Below are positions 8,468 to 16,031 of a stretch of 28,869 nucleotides of DNA, piece after piece. The notes under the pieces are model-generated. The model had not been told where the DNA came from. It saw only the letters and a program-made list of their open reading frames with translations, and did no database searches. Position 1 is the stretch's first letter, and each line of letters opens with the position of its first letter. The position numbers were made by a program, and so were the translations under genes. Source of the DNA: JARRQB01 sp965368585 (lineage in GTDB: Bacteria > Pseudomonadota > Gammaproteobacteria > Chromatiales > Chromatiaceae); contig CBDUNM010000049.1 in assembly GCA_965368585.1 (NCBI GenBank), positions 1-28,869 on the forward strand, given 5' to 3'.

Positions 8468-8722
8468 TCAGTCTTCGTGTACATCGAACTGGCGGTCAAG
8501 CGAGTTCATGCGCAGGGTGTAGATCAAGATCAACAGGACGAAGACGTACATAGACCCTTGCTGGGCAAACCAGAACCCCAGTTTGTAGCCGCCGATCTGG
8601 ATGGCATTCAGCGGCTCAACCAGGATGATCCCGAAAAGGTACGAGACCACGAACCAGATGACCAGCAGAGTGGCCATGAGGCGCAAATTCGCCTTCCAGT
8701 ACTCTTGTGCTGATTTATTCAT
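8468..8722 (-). CDS. DUF4212 symporter small subunit
   Basis: The 84-residue protein has two transmembrane helices (about residues 14-36 and 53-71). It shows the family pattern: YWKANLRL at the start, LLVIWFVVSYLFGI in helix one, IGGYKLGFWFAQQGS before helix two, and MNSLDRQFDV at the end. This family sits next to VC_2705-type large symporters and is thought to form a complex with them. The large subunit gene follows after 14 bases. A GGAG about ten bases before the ATG serves as ribosome-binding site. It is the first gene of the symporter operon, so the long region upstream should hold its promoter. Confidence 0.93.
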   Translation of the reverse strand: MNKSAQEYWKANLRLMATLLVIWFVVSYLFGIILVEPLNAIQIGGYKLGFWFAQQGSMYVFVLLILIYTLRMNSLDRQFDVHED

Positions 8723-8969
8723 AAAGTAATCACTCCGCGGTTGCGATGTGGGTTGAAGGAGCGGGGTTGAGTGCCAAGCGGCTTTATCCTGTTGTTCTAT
8801 ACGGTCCTCTGGCGCGCGCCCGAACCGTTTACCCGCTGTTGTTATATTGCCCGTTTACGGTCGGGCTTCCGCCTGTGAGAGTGTGGTTGTTGACGGCTCG
8901 GAAGTCAATTGATTACAACGGCTTATATTGGGCGCTCAAGCACGTGTTACGATGCCAGATGTGGCCCTT

Positions 8970-8998
8970 GGTAACACTTGTGTATACATAGTGTTACC
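8970..8998. promoter_or_regulatory. GTAACAC/GTGTTAC dyad, likely activator site
   Basis: The arms GGTAACACT (8970-8978) and AGTGTTACC (8990-8998) are exact reverse complements, 11 bases apart, with GTATAC near the centre. A third GTGTTAC lies at 8944-8950. The dyad is about 250 bases upstream of the DUF4212 start, a normal distance for an NtrC-type enhancer site. A GTTAC-N5-GTAAC dyad is also found in front of cbrX (13577-13591). CbrB is the obvious candidate to bind both, but this is inferred. Confidence 0.5.
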
Positions 8999-9034
8999 TA
9001 ACGGAACACTGTTGTTTCCTTAGGTAAGAGGTTC

Positions 9035-9086
9035 AAAAAAGCCGAATTACGTCGTTGCGCGGCTTGCGAACACTGCGCAAGCCGCG
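9035..9086 (-). terminator. hairpins at the end of cbrB
   Basis: Read on the minus strand, 11-bp arms CGCGGCTTGCG (9086-9076) and CGCAAGCCGCG (9068-9058) pair around a seven-base loop, starting eight bases after the cbrB stop. No T-run follows directly. The segment AAGCCG (9065-9060) can alternatively pair with CGGCTT (9044-9039), which runs into six T. The two structures cannot form together. Confidence 0.6.
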
Positions 9087-9094
9087 TCAATCGA

Positions 9095-10429
9095 TCAATT
9101 CTTGGGTTTACGGACGCGCGGTATGCCGAAGCGTTGGCGACGTTCCCAGAGTGCCTTGCGGCTGATGCCCAGATGTTGCGCCAGCTCGGTCTCGGTCATG
9201 TGCTCCTGGTGTTCCAGAACGAAACGCCTGAAATATTCTTCCAGTGAGAGTTTGTCGCTAAGGTCGGGCGGCGTCTCGCCGGACGCCGTTACGCGATGGT
9301 CGATCGCCAGCAACTCGGGCGTAATCACGTCGTTCTCGCACAGAATGACCGCGCGCTCCATGGTGTTTTCCAACTCGCGCACGTTCCCCGGCCAATGGTA
9401 GCGGCGTATGGCTTCCAGGGTATCGCGGGCCAGTTGCATCGGCTGGCGGTTGAGTTGTCGGCGGGCCTTTTCCAACAGGAAAAGCGCGAGTTCGATGACG
9501 TCGTCGCCGCGCTCGCGCAGGGGTGGCAGGGTCATCTCCACGACCCGCAGACGGAAGTAGAGGTCGCTGCGAAACGCGCCCTGTTGGATCAGTTGGCGGA
9601 TATCCCGATGGGTCGCCGCGACAATGCGCACGTCCAACGGGCTGCCGCCGTGGAGGGTGGTTTCGCGGAACTCGCCGCCCTGCAGCACTCGCAGCAACCG
9701 CGCCTGGGCGGCGGTAGGCAGCTCTCCGACCTCATCCAGGAACAAGGTGCCACCGGCGGCCTTGTCCATCAGGCTGCTGCGGGTGCGTTCTCCTCCCTGG
9801 TCGTAACCGAACAGCTCGGTTTCGATAAGATGCTCGGGCACGGCGGCGCAATTGAACGCGACGAAGGGGGCGTGGTTGCGTTTGCTCTTTTCGTGCAGGG
9901 CACGCGCGACCAACTCCTTGCCGGTTCCGGACTCGCCCAGCACGAGCACCGTCGCGTCGGTCGGCGCCACTTTGTCGATACGCGCGCAGACTTCGCGCAT
10001 CGCCGGGCATCTACCGACCATTCCGGCGACTGGGTAGGACTGTTCGACATCCGCCTTCAGCGCGTGGCGTTGGCGGTCGCTTTGTCCCTGGCGCAGGACC
10101 CGGTCCACGAGGATGACGAGCTCGTCATGGTCGAACGGCTTGGCAATGTAGTCGACCGCCCCGAGCTTCATGGCTTCCACCGCCGAGGACACGCTCGCGT
10201 AACTGGTCATGATGATGACAGGGGTGTCTTTCGTATGCGCCAGGATCTCGGTGCCCGGCACGCCCGGCAGGCGGATGTCGCTCAGGACCAGATGAAAGTC
10301 GGCCAGGTTGAGGGTCAACGCCGACTCGACCGAATCGGCTTCCGCGGTCTGGTGGCCGTGGCGTTCCAGCAGCCGTCGCAGCGCCGAGCGAATGATCTCT
10401 TCGTCTTCGATAATCAATATGCGGCTCAT
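9095..10429 (-). CDS. cbrB: CbrB-like NtrC-family response regulator without GAFTGA
   Basis: The 444-residue protein has a receiver domain (residues 1-115; acidic pair E8/D9, phospho-acceptor D51 in LSDIRLPG, T75, K97). A sigma-54-type AAA+ domain follows (Walker A GESGTGKE, 165-172; Walker B LFLDE, 229-233), then a Fis-type HTH at the C-terminus (TELAQHLGISRKALWERRQR). In place of GAFTGA the sequence reads FGYDQGGERTRSSLMDKAAG; the loop is about four residues shorter than in NtrC and lacks the sigma-54 contact residues. No frameshift is visible. It starts four bases after the stop of the kinase gene, so the pair is translated together. The assignment to CbrB rests on the partner kinase and gene order. 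It may act at sigma-70 promoters, as the GAFTGA-less NtrC of Rhodobacter capsulatus does, or as a repressor. Confidence 0.88.
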   Translation of the reverse strand: MSRILIIEDEEIIRSALRRLLERHGHQTAEADSVESALTLNLADFHLVLSDIRLPGVPGTEILAHTKDTPVIIMTSYASVSSAVEAMKLGAVDYIAKPFDHDELVILVDRVLRQGQSDRQRHALKADVEQSYPVAGMVGRCPAMREVCARIDKVAPTDATVLVLGESGTGKELVARALHEKSKRNHAPFVAFNCAAVPEHLIETELFGYDQGGERTRSSLMDKAAGGTLFLDEVGELPTAAQARLLRVLQGGEFRETTLHGGSPLDVRIVAATHRDIRQLIQQGAFRSDLYFRLRVVEMTLPPLRERGDDVIELALFLLEKARRQLNRQPMQLARDTLEAIRRYHWPGNVRELENTMERAVILCENDVITPELLAIDHRVTASGETPPDLSDKLSLEEYFRRFVLEHQEHMTETELAQHLGISRKALWERRQRFGIPRVRKPKN

Positions 10430-10433
10430 CGTT

Positions 10434-13370
10434 TCAGGCGGCGTCCTTTTGTGGCGGCAGCGTGATCACTACGCGCGTTCCCACACCGGTTTGGGAGTCG
10501 ATGCGAATCGTGCCTTCGTGTTCTTCGATTATGCGATACACGAGGGACAATCCAAGGCCGGTTCCATCCCCTGTCGGCTTGGTCGTATAAAACGGTTCGA
10601 AAACGGTTTCCTGCATCTCTTCGGGAATGCCTTCGCCTTGATCCGCAACCTCGATCACGACCTCGCCACGGTCGGTACGCGCGATCAGTTCTACCCGTCC
10701 GCCGGCCCGTGACGCGTCGCGGGCGTTGGTCAACAGATTGACCAGCACCTGGGTCAGCTGCTGTCGATCGCCCGTCAGCACGATATCCGGCGAGCAGCTG
10801 GCTTCGAAAGCGACGGCCTGTCCCTTGCGGGTGAGCTCCACCAGACGAATAGCTTCCTTGAACGAGTCGCTCAGGGCGAAAGTTTCGCGCCGTTTCAGGT
10901 GCTGGCTGCCCCGACTGAAACCGGTCAGGGTTTGCAGAATGCCGGTGATGCGCTTGGTTTGCTCGATAATGTCTTCGATACTCTGCCGTACAACGTCTTC
11001 GTTGGTTTCGTAGCGGAGATTTTGCGCGATGGATGCGATCCCGGTGACCGGGTTGCCGATCTCGTGTGCGACGCCCGCCGCCAGGCGCCCGATCGACGCC
11101 AGGCGGTCGTTATGGGCCAGTTCTGCCTCGAGGTTTTCCAGATCGGTGATGTTTTCGATCAGCATGACCAGGCCCGGCTTGCCCATTGAGCTGCGCGTGA
11201 ATCCCGGGTCGGCGTAGGCGGCCTTGTGCAGGTTGAACCAATGCGGCTTGCCGGCTATCGCCAGTTCCATGCGGTACATATGGTCATCGGACGCACGCGC
11301 GAAACCCGCTAACAGATTACCCCAGGGATCGGCCAAGAACTCCAGGCGCACGCCGGCGGCGGCGCGCGAGTCGATATGACTCAGGTTTTCCATGGCGCTG
11401 TTCCACATCACCACATTGCCGTTGTCGTCGGTGGCGCATACCGCCAACGGCAGATCTTGCAGAATCTGTCTTTGCAGCCGCCGCAGGTTGTCGAGTTCGG
11501 CGGTGAGACCTTGCAACTGGGTGCGTGATTTTTCCAACCGTTCTTCGACATGCCGCATCGAGTCGGCGAGCGCGGTTTGCGCCTGGTCGTCCAGGCGCAG
11601 TCGGTGATCGATAATCATGTGCGCCATCTGCGGGCCGATCAGGCCCGACAGATTTCTTTCGATGCGTTCGCGCAGTCGACGCAGTTCCGAAGATCGTGTT
11701 TCTCGCTCGCTCATTTTCAGGTCGCGCAGCGCCTGCGCGACCTCGCGGTCGGCGGTCTCCCTCCCCAGCGTCTTGCCGAGACGTTCGCGGAACTGCGTGG
11801 CCGAGGTCAGCGCCACGACGCCGCCCAACGGCAGGAAGGTTTCTGAGCAGCAGGCGTAAGCGGCCTCCCGCTCGTTCGGCGATTGACGTGTCAACAGGGT
11901 TACGATCACGAACAACAAGCTGTTGATCAGGAGCGAGAAGAAGGTCGCGAACTCCCATTGGTCCAGGCCGGCACTGGCCTGCAAGGCGATGATGTCGAAA
12001 TCCATGCGAATCATCCCCGAGTCTTGAAACAAGGGCAAGATGAGCGTCATGAACCAGATCACGATGCCGCCTAACAGCCCCCAGGTGAAGCCGGCCCGCG
12101 TCGCGCGCCGCCAGTAGAGCAGCCCGATGATACCGGGGACGAACTGCGCCACCGCCACGAAGGAGATCAACCCCAGTTGCACCAGACCCTGGTTATGCTC
12201 CAACGCGGCGTAGAAGCCGTATCCCGCTGAAATGATGACCGCGATCAACACGCGTCTGCCGAACAGCAGCCAGCGGTAGAGGTTTATTTCCGGAGCCGGG
12301 TAGTTGGCCGGCAGCAAGAGGTTGTTCAAGCTCATGGAGGATAGCGCTAGCGTGGTCACGATAACCATGGCGCTGGCAGCGGACAGGCCCCCGATAAACG
12401 CGAGCATCGGCAACCAGCTCGGTCCGGTTGCAAGGCTGATTCCGAGCGGGTAGTAATCCGCCGGAATCGCGAGTTGCAGCGACTGTCCGCCCCACAGTAC
12501 GACCGGTATGAGCAGGTTAATGACCAGCAAAAACAGCGGCAACGCCCACGACGCGACGTTCAGATGGCGCGGTTCAAAGTTTTCCGTGAAGATCATATGA
12601 AACTGCCGTGGCAGCAGGAAGGCCGCCGCAAAGGCCAGGAACAGCAGGGTGGTCCAGGGGCCTTCCTTGACCGGTTCGTACAAGGCACGGGTTGCTTCGG
12701 GGTGAGCACGCAACCACTGTTCGAGTTCGCCGAATCCGCCGAACACGCCGAACAGCGCAGCCAGGCCGATCGCGACCATGGCGACCAGCTTGACGATGGA
12801 TTCAAAGGCGATCGCCAAAACCAGGCCGCGGTGTTTGTCGCGTGGCGATATGTGACGCGCGCCGAACAGAATCGCAAACAAGGTCAGCACCACGCAAAAC
12901 CCGAGCGCGATCACGTTGCTCGGAACTTCGTCGGTCAACACCCGCATGGACTCGGTGACCGCCCTGATCTGCAGGGCGATGTAGGGCAGGGTGCCGAGCA
13001 ACATGAAGATCGTGACCAGGATGCCCGCCAGCTGGCTGCGATAACGAAACGCGAACAGATCGGCGAGCGAAGTCAGCTGATATTCGCGCGTCAGTCGCAG
13101 TATCGGCGCCAGCAACACGGGACTGAGAATGAATGCCAGCGTGACGCCGAGATACACGGTAATGAAGAGAAATCCATTGCTTTGCGCGAATCCGACCGAT
13201 CCGTAAAAGCTCCAGGATGTCGCGTATACGCCCAGCGACAGGGTATACACCCAGGGGTTGTTGACCCACTTTTCGGGAATCGAGCCGCGATCGGCAAAAT
13301 GGGCGATCAGGAACAGTACGATCAGATAACCGACACCCGCGATCGAAAGAGTGGCGAGATCAAACCCCAT
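10434..13370 (-). CDS. cbrA: CbrA-like sensor kinase with SLC5 transporter domain
   Basis: This is a 978-residue inner-membrane protein, close to the length of Pseudomonas CbrA (983). The first half (about 1-490) is an SSS/SLC5 sodium:solute symporter fold with about 13 helices. A cytoplasmic linker (about 500-620) fits the STAC segment and a coiled coil (RSSELRRLRERIERNLSGL). A PAS domain follows (CATDDNGNVVMWNSAMENLS, about 640-740). The dimerisation domain has the phospho-acceptor H769 in GVAHEIGNPVTG. The ATPase domain has NLLTNARDA, DQGEGIPEE and TGLGLSLVYRI. In Pseudomonas, CbrA links carbon and nitrogen availability to CbrB; here the setting with acs and an acetate-like symporter suggests a carboxylate signal, which is inferred. 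The start overlaps the end of the CbrX-like gene by 11 bases. Confidence 0.92.
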   Translation of the reverse strand: MGFDLATLSIAGVGYLIVLFLIAHFADRGSIPEKWVNNPWVYTLSLGVYATSWSFYGSVGFAQSNGFLFITVYLGVTLAFILSPVLLAPILRLTREYQLTSLADLFAFRYRSQLAGILVTIFMLLGTLPYIALQIRAVTESMRVLTDEVPSNVIALGFCVVLTLFAILFGARHISPRDKHRGLVLAIAFESIVKLVAMVAIGLAALFGVFGGFGELEQWLRAHPEATRALYEPVKEGPWTTLLFLAFAAAFLLPRQFHMIFTENFEPRHLNVASWALPLFLLVINLLIPVVLWGGQSLQLAIPADYYPLGISLATGPSWLPMLAFIGGLSAASAMVIVTTLALSSMSLNNLLLPANYPAPEINLYRWLLFGRRVLIAVIISAGYGFYAALEHNQGLVQLGLISFVAVAQFVPGIIGLLYWRRATRAGFTWGLLGGIVIWFMTLILPLFQDSGMIRMDFDIIALQASAGLDQWEFATFFSLLINSLLFVIVTLLTRQSPNEREAAYACCSETFLPLGGVVALTSATQFRERLGKTLGRETADREVAQALRDLKMSERETRSSELRRLRERIERNLSGLIGPQMAHMIIDHRLRLDDQAQTALADSMRHVEERLEKSRTQLQGLTAELDNLRRLQRQILQDLPLAVCATDDNGNVVMWNSAMENLSHIDSRAAAGVRLEFLADPWGNLLAGFARASDDHMYRMELAIAGKPHWFNLHKAAYADPGFTRSSMGKPGLVMLIENITDLENLEAELAHNDRLASIGRLAAGVAHEIGNPVTGIASIAQNLRYETNEDVVRQSIEDIIEQTKRITGILQTLTGFSRGSQHLKRRETFALSDSFKEAIRLVELTRKGQAVAFEASCSPDIVLTGDRQQLTQVLVNLLTNARDASRAGGRVELIARTDRGEVVIEVADQGEGIPEEMQETVFEPFYTTKPTGDGTGLGLSLVYRIIEEHEGTIRIDSQTGVGTRVVITLPPQKDAA

Positions 13371-13557
13371 GACGGGAATGGCGCAGGTGGATCAAGCCCG
13401 CCAGAACGATAATGATCAACCACAGCAGATACGGCAGGTACCAGGGGTTGTCCGCCGACACCCACCAGTCGATCAAGGGCGATCCAAAGAATAAAATTCC
13501 CAACAAAGCGATCAAAACCGACGAGTCGCGCAGGTCATTGGTCGGTTCGTTGTGCAT
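13360..13557 (-). CDS. CbrX-like small membrane protein
   Basis: The 65-residue protein starts MHNEPTNDLRDSSVLIALLG and has two hydrophobic helices (about 12-30 and 37-56), ending in the basic HLRHSRHGV. Its stop lies inside the start of the kinase gene (11-base overlap), which suggests translational coupling. Pseudomonas cbrA is preceded by a similar small overlapping gene, cbrX, and the layout is the main ground for the name. An upstream TTG at 13593 would add 12 residues, but it sits inside a GTTAC-N5-GTAAC dyad, so ATG 13557 is preferred. No strong ribosome-binding site is visible. It is the first gene of the cbr unit. Confidence 0.75.
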   Translation of the reverse strand: MHNEPTNDLRDSSVLIALLGILFFGSPLIDWWVSADNPWYLPYLLWLIIIVLAGLIHLRHSRHGV

Positions 13558-13576
13558 GGGTGGAAGACTAGCATCC

Positions 13577-13591
13577 GTTACAATTGGTAAC
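13577..13591. promoter_or_regulatory. GTTAC-N5-GTAAC dyad upstream of cbrX
   Basis: GTTAC-AATTG-GTAAC lies 20-34 bases before the chosen cbrX start, in the divergent region between cbrX and the DUF6394 gene. The half-site matches those in the region upstream of the DUF4212 gene. This position, close to the start, would fit autoregulation or repression. Confidence 0.45.
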
Positions 13592-13787
13592 AATCAGTGA
13601 ATGTCCTAAGCCCTGGGCGGTCCCGATTCGGCCTAGCGGGTTGCGCGTCACGGGTGCGGGACGCCGCGCGCCGCCGGTGTAAAATCCCGGAGCGTTCAGA
13701 CAGACTAAACTGTTGGCGGAACTTAGTCGGTGGAAGGTTTCCCAAGCTCTTCCGTCGGATACAAAATTCCACGCACTGGGAGGTGTC

Positions 13788-14171
13788 ATGAATCCCGAAA
13801 AGGTCATTTTCGGTTTTTTTATTGTGCTCGCGCTGACCTTGAATTTCGGCTTTTTCGTCGGCGTGGTCGACGACCCGGCGCACCATGACGGCTATGAGTT
13901 TTTTGCCGTGCTGGTGGTGAACCTGATCGCCACGGTACTGAAGTTTGGCGACCGCAGTCAGCTCGGGGCGGTGTTGCTGGCCACCAGTCTGGTGGCCATG
14001 TTGCAGTTGATCGCCGCGGCGTTGATCTGGGCGATCGCAGTGCACGTCACCGAGGTGGGCCTCACGCCCAAGGTCACCGCGAGCATCGTCTCGATCAGCG
14101 GCGGCGCCATGCTGGCCAACGTCATTTCAGTGATACTGCTGATCATCGAGACCGTGATGTTGCGGCGCTGA
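13788..14171 (+). CDS. DUF6394 family membrane protein
   Basis: The 127-residue protein starts MNPEKVIFGFFIVLALTLNF and has about four transmembrane helices. FVVN-like patches (AVLVVNLIATVLKFGDRSQLGAV) fit the family I know as DUF6394. The ATG at 13788 is preceded by a strong GGGAGG with five bases between, so an upstream in-frame start at 13713 is not needed. The potassium channel gene follows 25 bases later, and the two genes are commonly paired, so this may be an accessory subunit or regulator of the channel. No enzymatic motif is present. Confidence 0.82.
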   Translation: MNPEKVIFGFFIVLALTLNFGFFVGVVDDPAHHDGYEFFAVLVVNLIATVLKFGDRSQLGAVLLATSLVAMLQLIAAALIWAIAVHVTEVGLTPKVTASIVSISGGAMLANVISVILLIIETVMLRR

Positions 14172-14196
14172 CCGGCAACTTATAGGCAATCGCACG

Positions 14197-15906
14197 GTGG
14201 AGAATATCGTCTTTCTCATCCTCAGGCGGATGCGTCGGCCGTTGTTGACGCTGATTACCGCCTATGCCGTTACCGTTCTTGGCCTGACCTTGATTCCGGG
14301 ACGCGACCCGACCGGCGCCGTCTGGTACATGGATTTCTTCCATGCCTTTTACGTCATCAGCTACGTGTCCACCACCATTGGCTTTGGTGAAGTGCCGTAT
14401 GACTTCACGGATGGTCAACGCATGTGGGTCATTTTTTCGATCTACGCGACGGTCATTTCGTGGTTGTACGCGATTGGCACCATACTCTCGCTGCTGCAGG
14501 ACAAGACCTTTCAGCAAGCCATTGAAGAACGGCAATTTGCACACCGCATACGTTCACAACGCGAACCTTTTTACCTGGTTTGCGGTTACGGGGAGACCGG
14601 TTCGGCGCTGGTGCGCGCCTTGACCAATCGACATCAGCATGCCGTGGTGATCGATAGCGACGAACAGCGCACCAGCGTCATTCAATTGCAGAACCTGCGC
14701 GTGTATGTTCCCGCGTTACACGGCGATGCGCGGCACCCCGCTCACCTGCAGGCTGCTGGTTTGGTGCATCGTGCCTGCGCGGGTGTGGTTGCGTTGACCA
14801 ACGACAACGACGCAAACCTCAAGGTGGCGATCACCGCCAAGCTCCTGCACCCGAGTATCAGCGTAATCTGCCGCGCGGATTCACACGATATCGAAGCGAA
14901 CATGGCGTCGTTCGGCACTGATTACATCATCGATCCGTTCGATACCTTCGCTACTCACCTGGCGACGGCCATGCAGTCACCGTGCCTGTACCTGCTGCAC
15001 CGCTGGTTGACCGAAGAAGAAGACGTCCGCCTGGCCGAGCCGATTTACCCGCCGCAGGACGGCCATTGGATCATTTGCGGCTACGGTCGTTTTGGCAAGG
15101 CGGTCTATCAGCGCTTGAGGCGACTGGGAATCAAGACCGTGGTCGTCGAGGCCCGTCCCGACCAGACCGGAGAACCGGCTGAGGGCATTGTCGTCGGACG
15201 CGGGACCGAAGCCGACACGCTGCTGTCGGCGGGCGTCGACCGCGCGGTGGGTCTGGTCGCGGGGACGGACGACGATGCGAACAATCTCTCCGTCGTGATG
15301 ACCGCACGTGACCTCAACCGGAAACTATTCGCGATCGTGCGCCAGAACAACAAGGAAAATCAGCGCATCGTCCACGCCGTCGGCGCCGATATGGTGATGC
15401 ACCCCAGCGCAATCATCGCGGACAAGATCCGAGTGTTGCTGGCGATGCCGTTGCTGCATGAGTTCATGACTATGGCGCAGTACAAGGACGACACCTGGGC
15501 CTGCCAGATCATTGCCCGTGTGTCGGCGATTACGCGGCGGCGTGTGCCCTCGGTGCGGAGTGTTCTGGTCGATGTTGAGGAGGCGTGCGCACTGAAGAAT
15601 GCGCTGTTGGCCGGCCAGGCTATCACCCTGGGTGACCTGCTGCGCGATCCGTGGAGCAGGGACCGTCCTCTGCGGTGCGTAGTGCTGCTGCTGGACCGTG
15701 AAGGCGAGCGTCACCTGGTGCCCGCCGACGATTTGCTGCTTGCAGCCGGGGATCGCTTGCTGCTGTGCGGGGAACGCGCGGCCTTCACTCGCTTGGACTG
15801 GTCCCTGTGTCACGCACACACCCTCGAGTACGTGGTCACGGGCGAGAATCATCCTGAAGGATGGGTGTGGCGCAAGCTGCGCGAATGGGTGAGCACGCGG
15901 GGGTGA
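14197..15906 (+). CDS. potassium channel with two RCK domains
   Basis: The 569-residue protein has a two-helix channel unit. Helix one is about residues 13-32 (LLTLITAYAVTVLGLTLIPG), the pore loop carries the filter STTIGFGE (TIGFG instead of TVGYG), and helix two is about 70-93 (MWVIFSIYATVISWLYAIG). Two cytoplasmic Rossmann-type TrkA_N/RCK domains follow, each with a dinucleotide motif: LVCGYGETGSALVRAL and IICGYGRFGKAVYQRL. TrkA_C-like segments are likely at the end (LDREGERHLVPADDLLLAAG). Two RCK domains per chain mean a tetramer would carry a full gating ring. The start is GTG 14197, 25 bases after the DUF6394 gene, with only a weak ribosome-binding site. Confidence 0.93.
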   Translation: MENIVFLILRRMRRPLLTLITAYAVTVLGLTLIPGRDPTGAVWYMDFFHAFYVISYVSTTIGFGEVPYDFTDGQRMWVIFSIYATVISWLYAIGTILSLLQDKTFQQAIEERQFAHRIRSQREPFYLVCGYGETGSALVRALTNRHQHAVVIDSDEQRTSVIQLQNLRVYVPALHGDARHPAHLQAAGLVHRACAGVVALTNDNDANLKVAITAKLLHPSISVICRADSHDIEANMASFGTDYIIDPFDTFATHLATAMQSPCLYLLHRWLTEEEDVRLAEPIYPPQDGHWIICGYGRFGKAVYQRLRRLGIKTVVVEARPDQTGEPAEGIVVGRGTEADTLLSAGVDRAVGLVAGTDDDANNLSVVMTARDLNRKLFAIVRQNNKENQRIVHAVGADMVMHPSAIIADKIRVLLAMPLLHEFMTMAQYKDDTWACQIIARVSAITRRRVPSVRSVLVDVEEACALKNALLAGQAITLGDLLRDPWSRDRPLRCVVLLLDREGERHLVPADDLLLAAGDRLLLCGERAAFTRLDWSLCHAHTLEYVVTGENHPEGWVWRKLREWVSTRG

Positions 15907-16031
15907 TACCTGCGCGCTCGTAATTCCGCTAAGATGGCGCGGTCGCCTGGCGCGGGAAGCGATCTACCTGACCGAAAGTGAGGATAAGTGCGGCACTTTC
16001 TCTATCGAACAATAGTGAGGAACTCTATCCC

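Larger units (their letters stand above)
8723..9094 (-). promoter_or_regulatory. 372-bp structured intergenic region between cbrB and the symporter operon
   Basis: No convincing protein gene is present. Read on the minus strand it contains three identical octamers AACAACAG (plus-strand positions 8789-8796, 8836-8843, 9009-9016) and a related CAACAACC (8885-8892). It also contains a 9-bp dyad GGTAACACT/AGTGTTACC (8970-8998) and a further GTGTTAC half-site (8944-8950). The region must carry the promoter of the DUF4212/symporter operon. The octamers resemble the AACAACA-type motifs bound by Hfq/Crc in the CrcZ RNAs, which lie at the same place downstream of cbrB in Pseudomonas. Whether an RNA is made here is an inference. 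Confidence 0.5.

Noticed and set aside
8753..8776. sigma-54 promoter upstream of the DUF4212 gene
   Set aside because: TGGCAC occurs on the minus strand (8775-8770) followed by a GC, but the GG-to-GC spacing is 11 instead of 10, which sigma-54 does not normally accept. The nearby regulator also lacks GAFTGA.
9296..10465. 389-codon open frame on the plus strand
   Set aside because: It lies fully antisense to cbrB, whose domains and motifs are clear; the reading is a shadow with no recognisable motif.
12474..13412. 312-codon open frame on the plus strand
   Set aside because: It is antisense to the transporter half of cbrA and rich in Q, R and H, typical of reverse-frame reading of membrane-protein codons.
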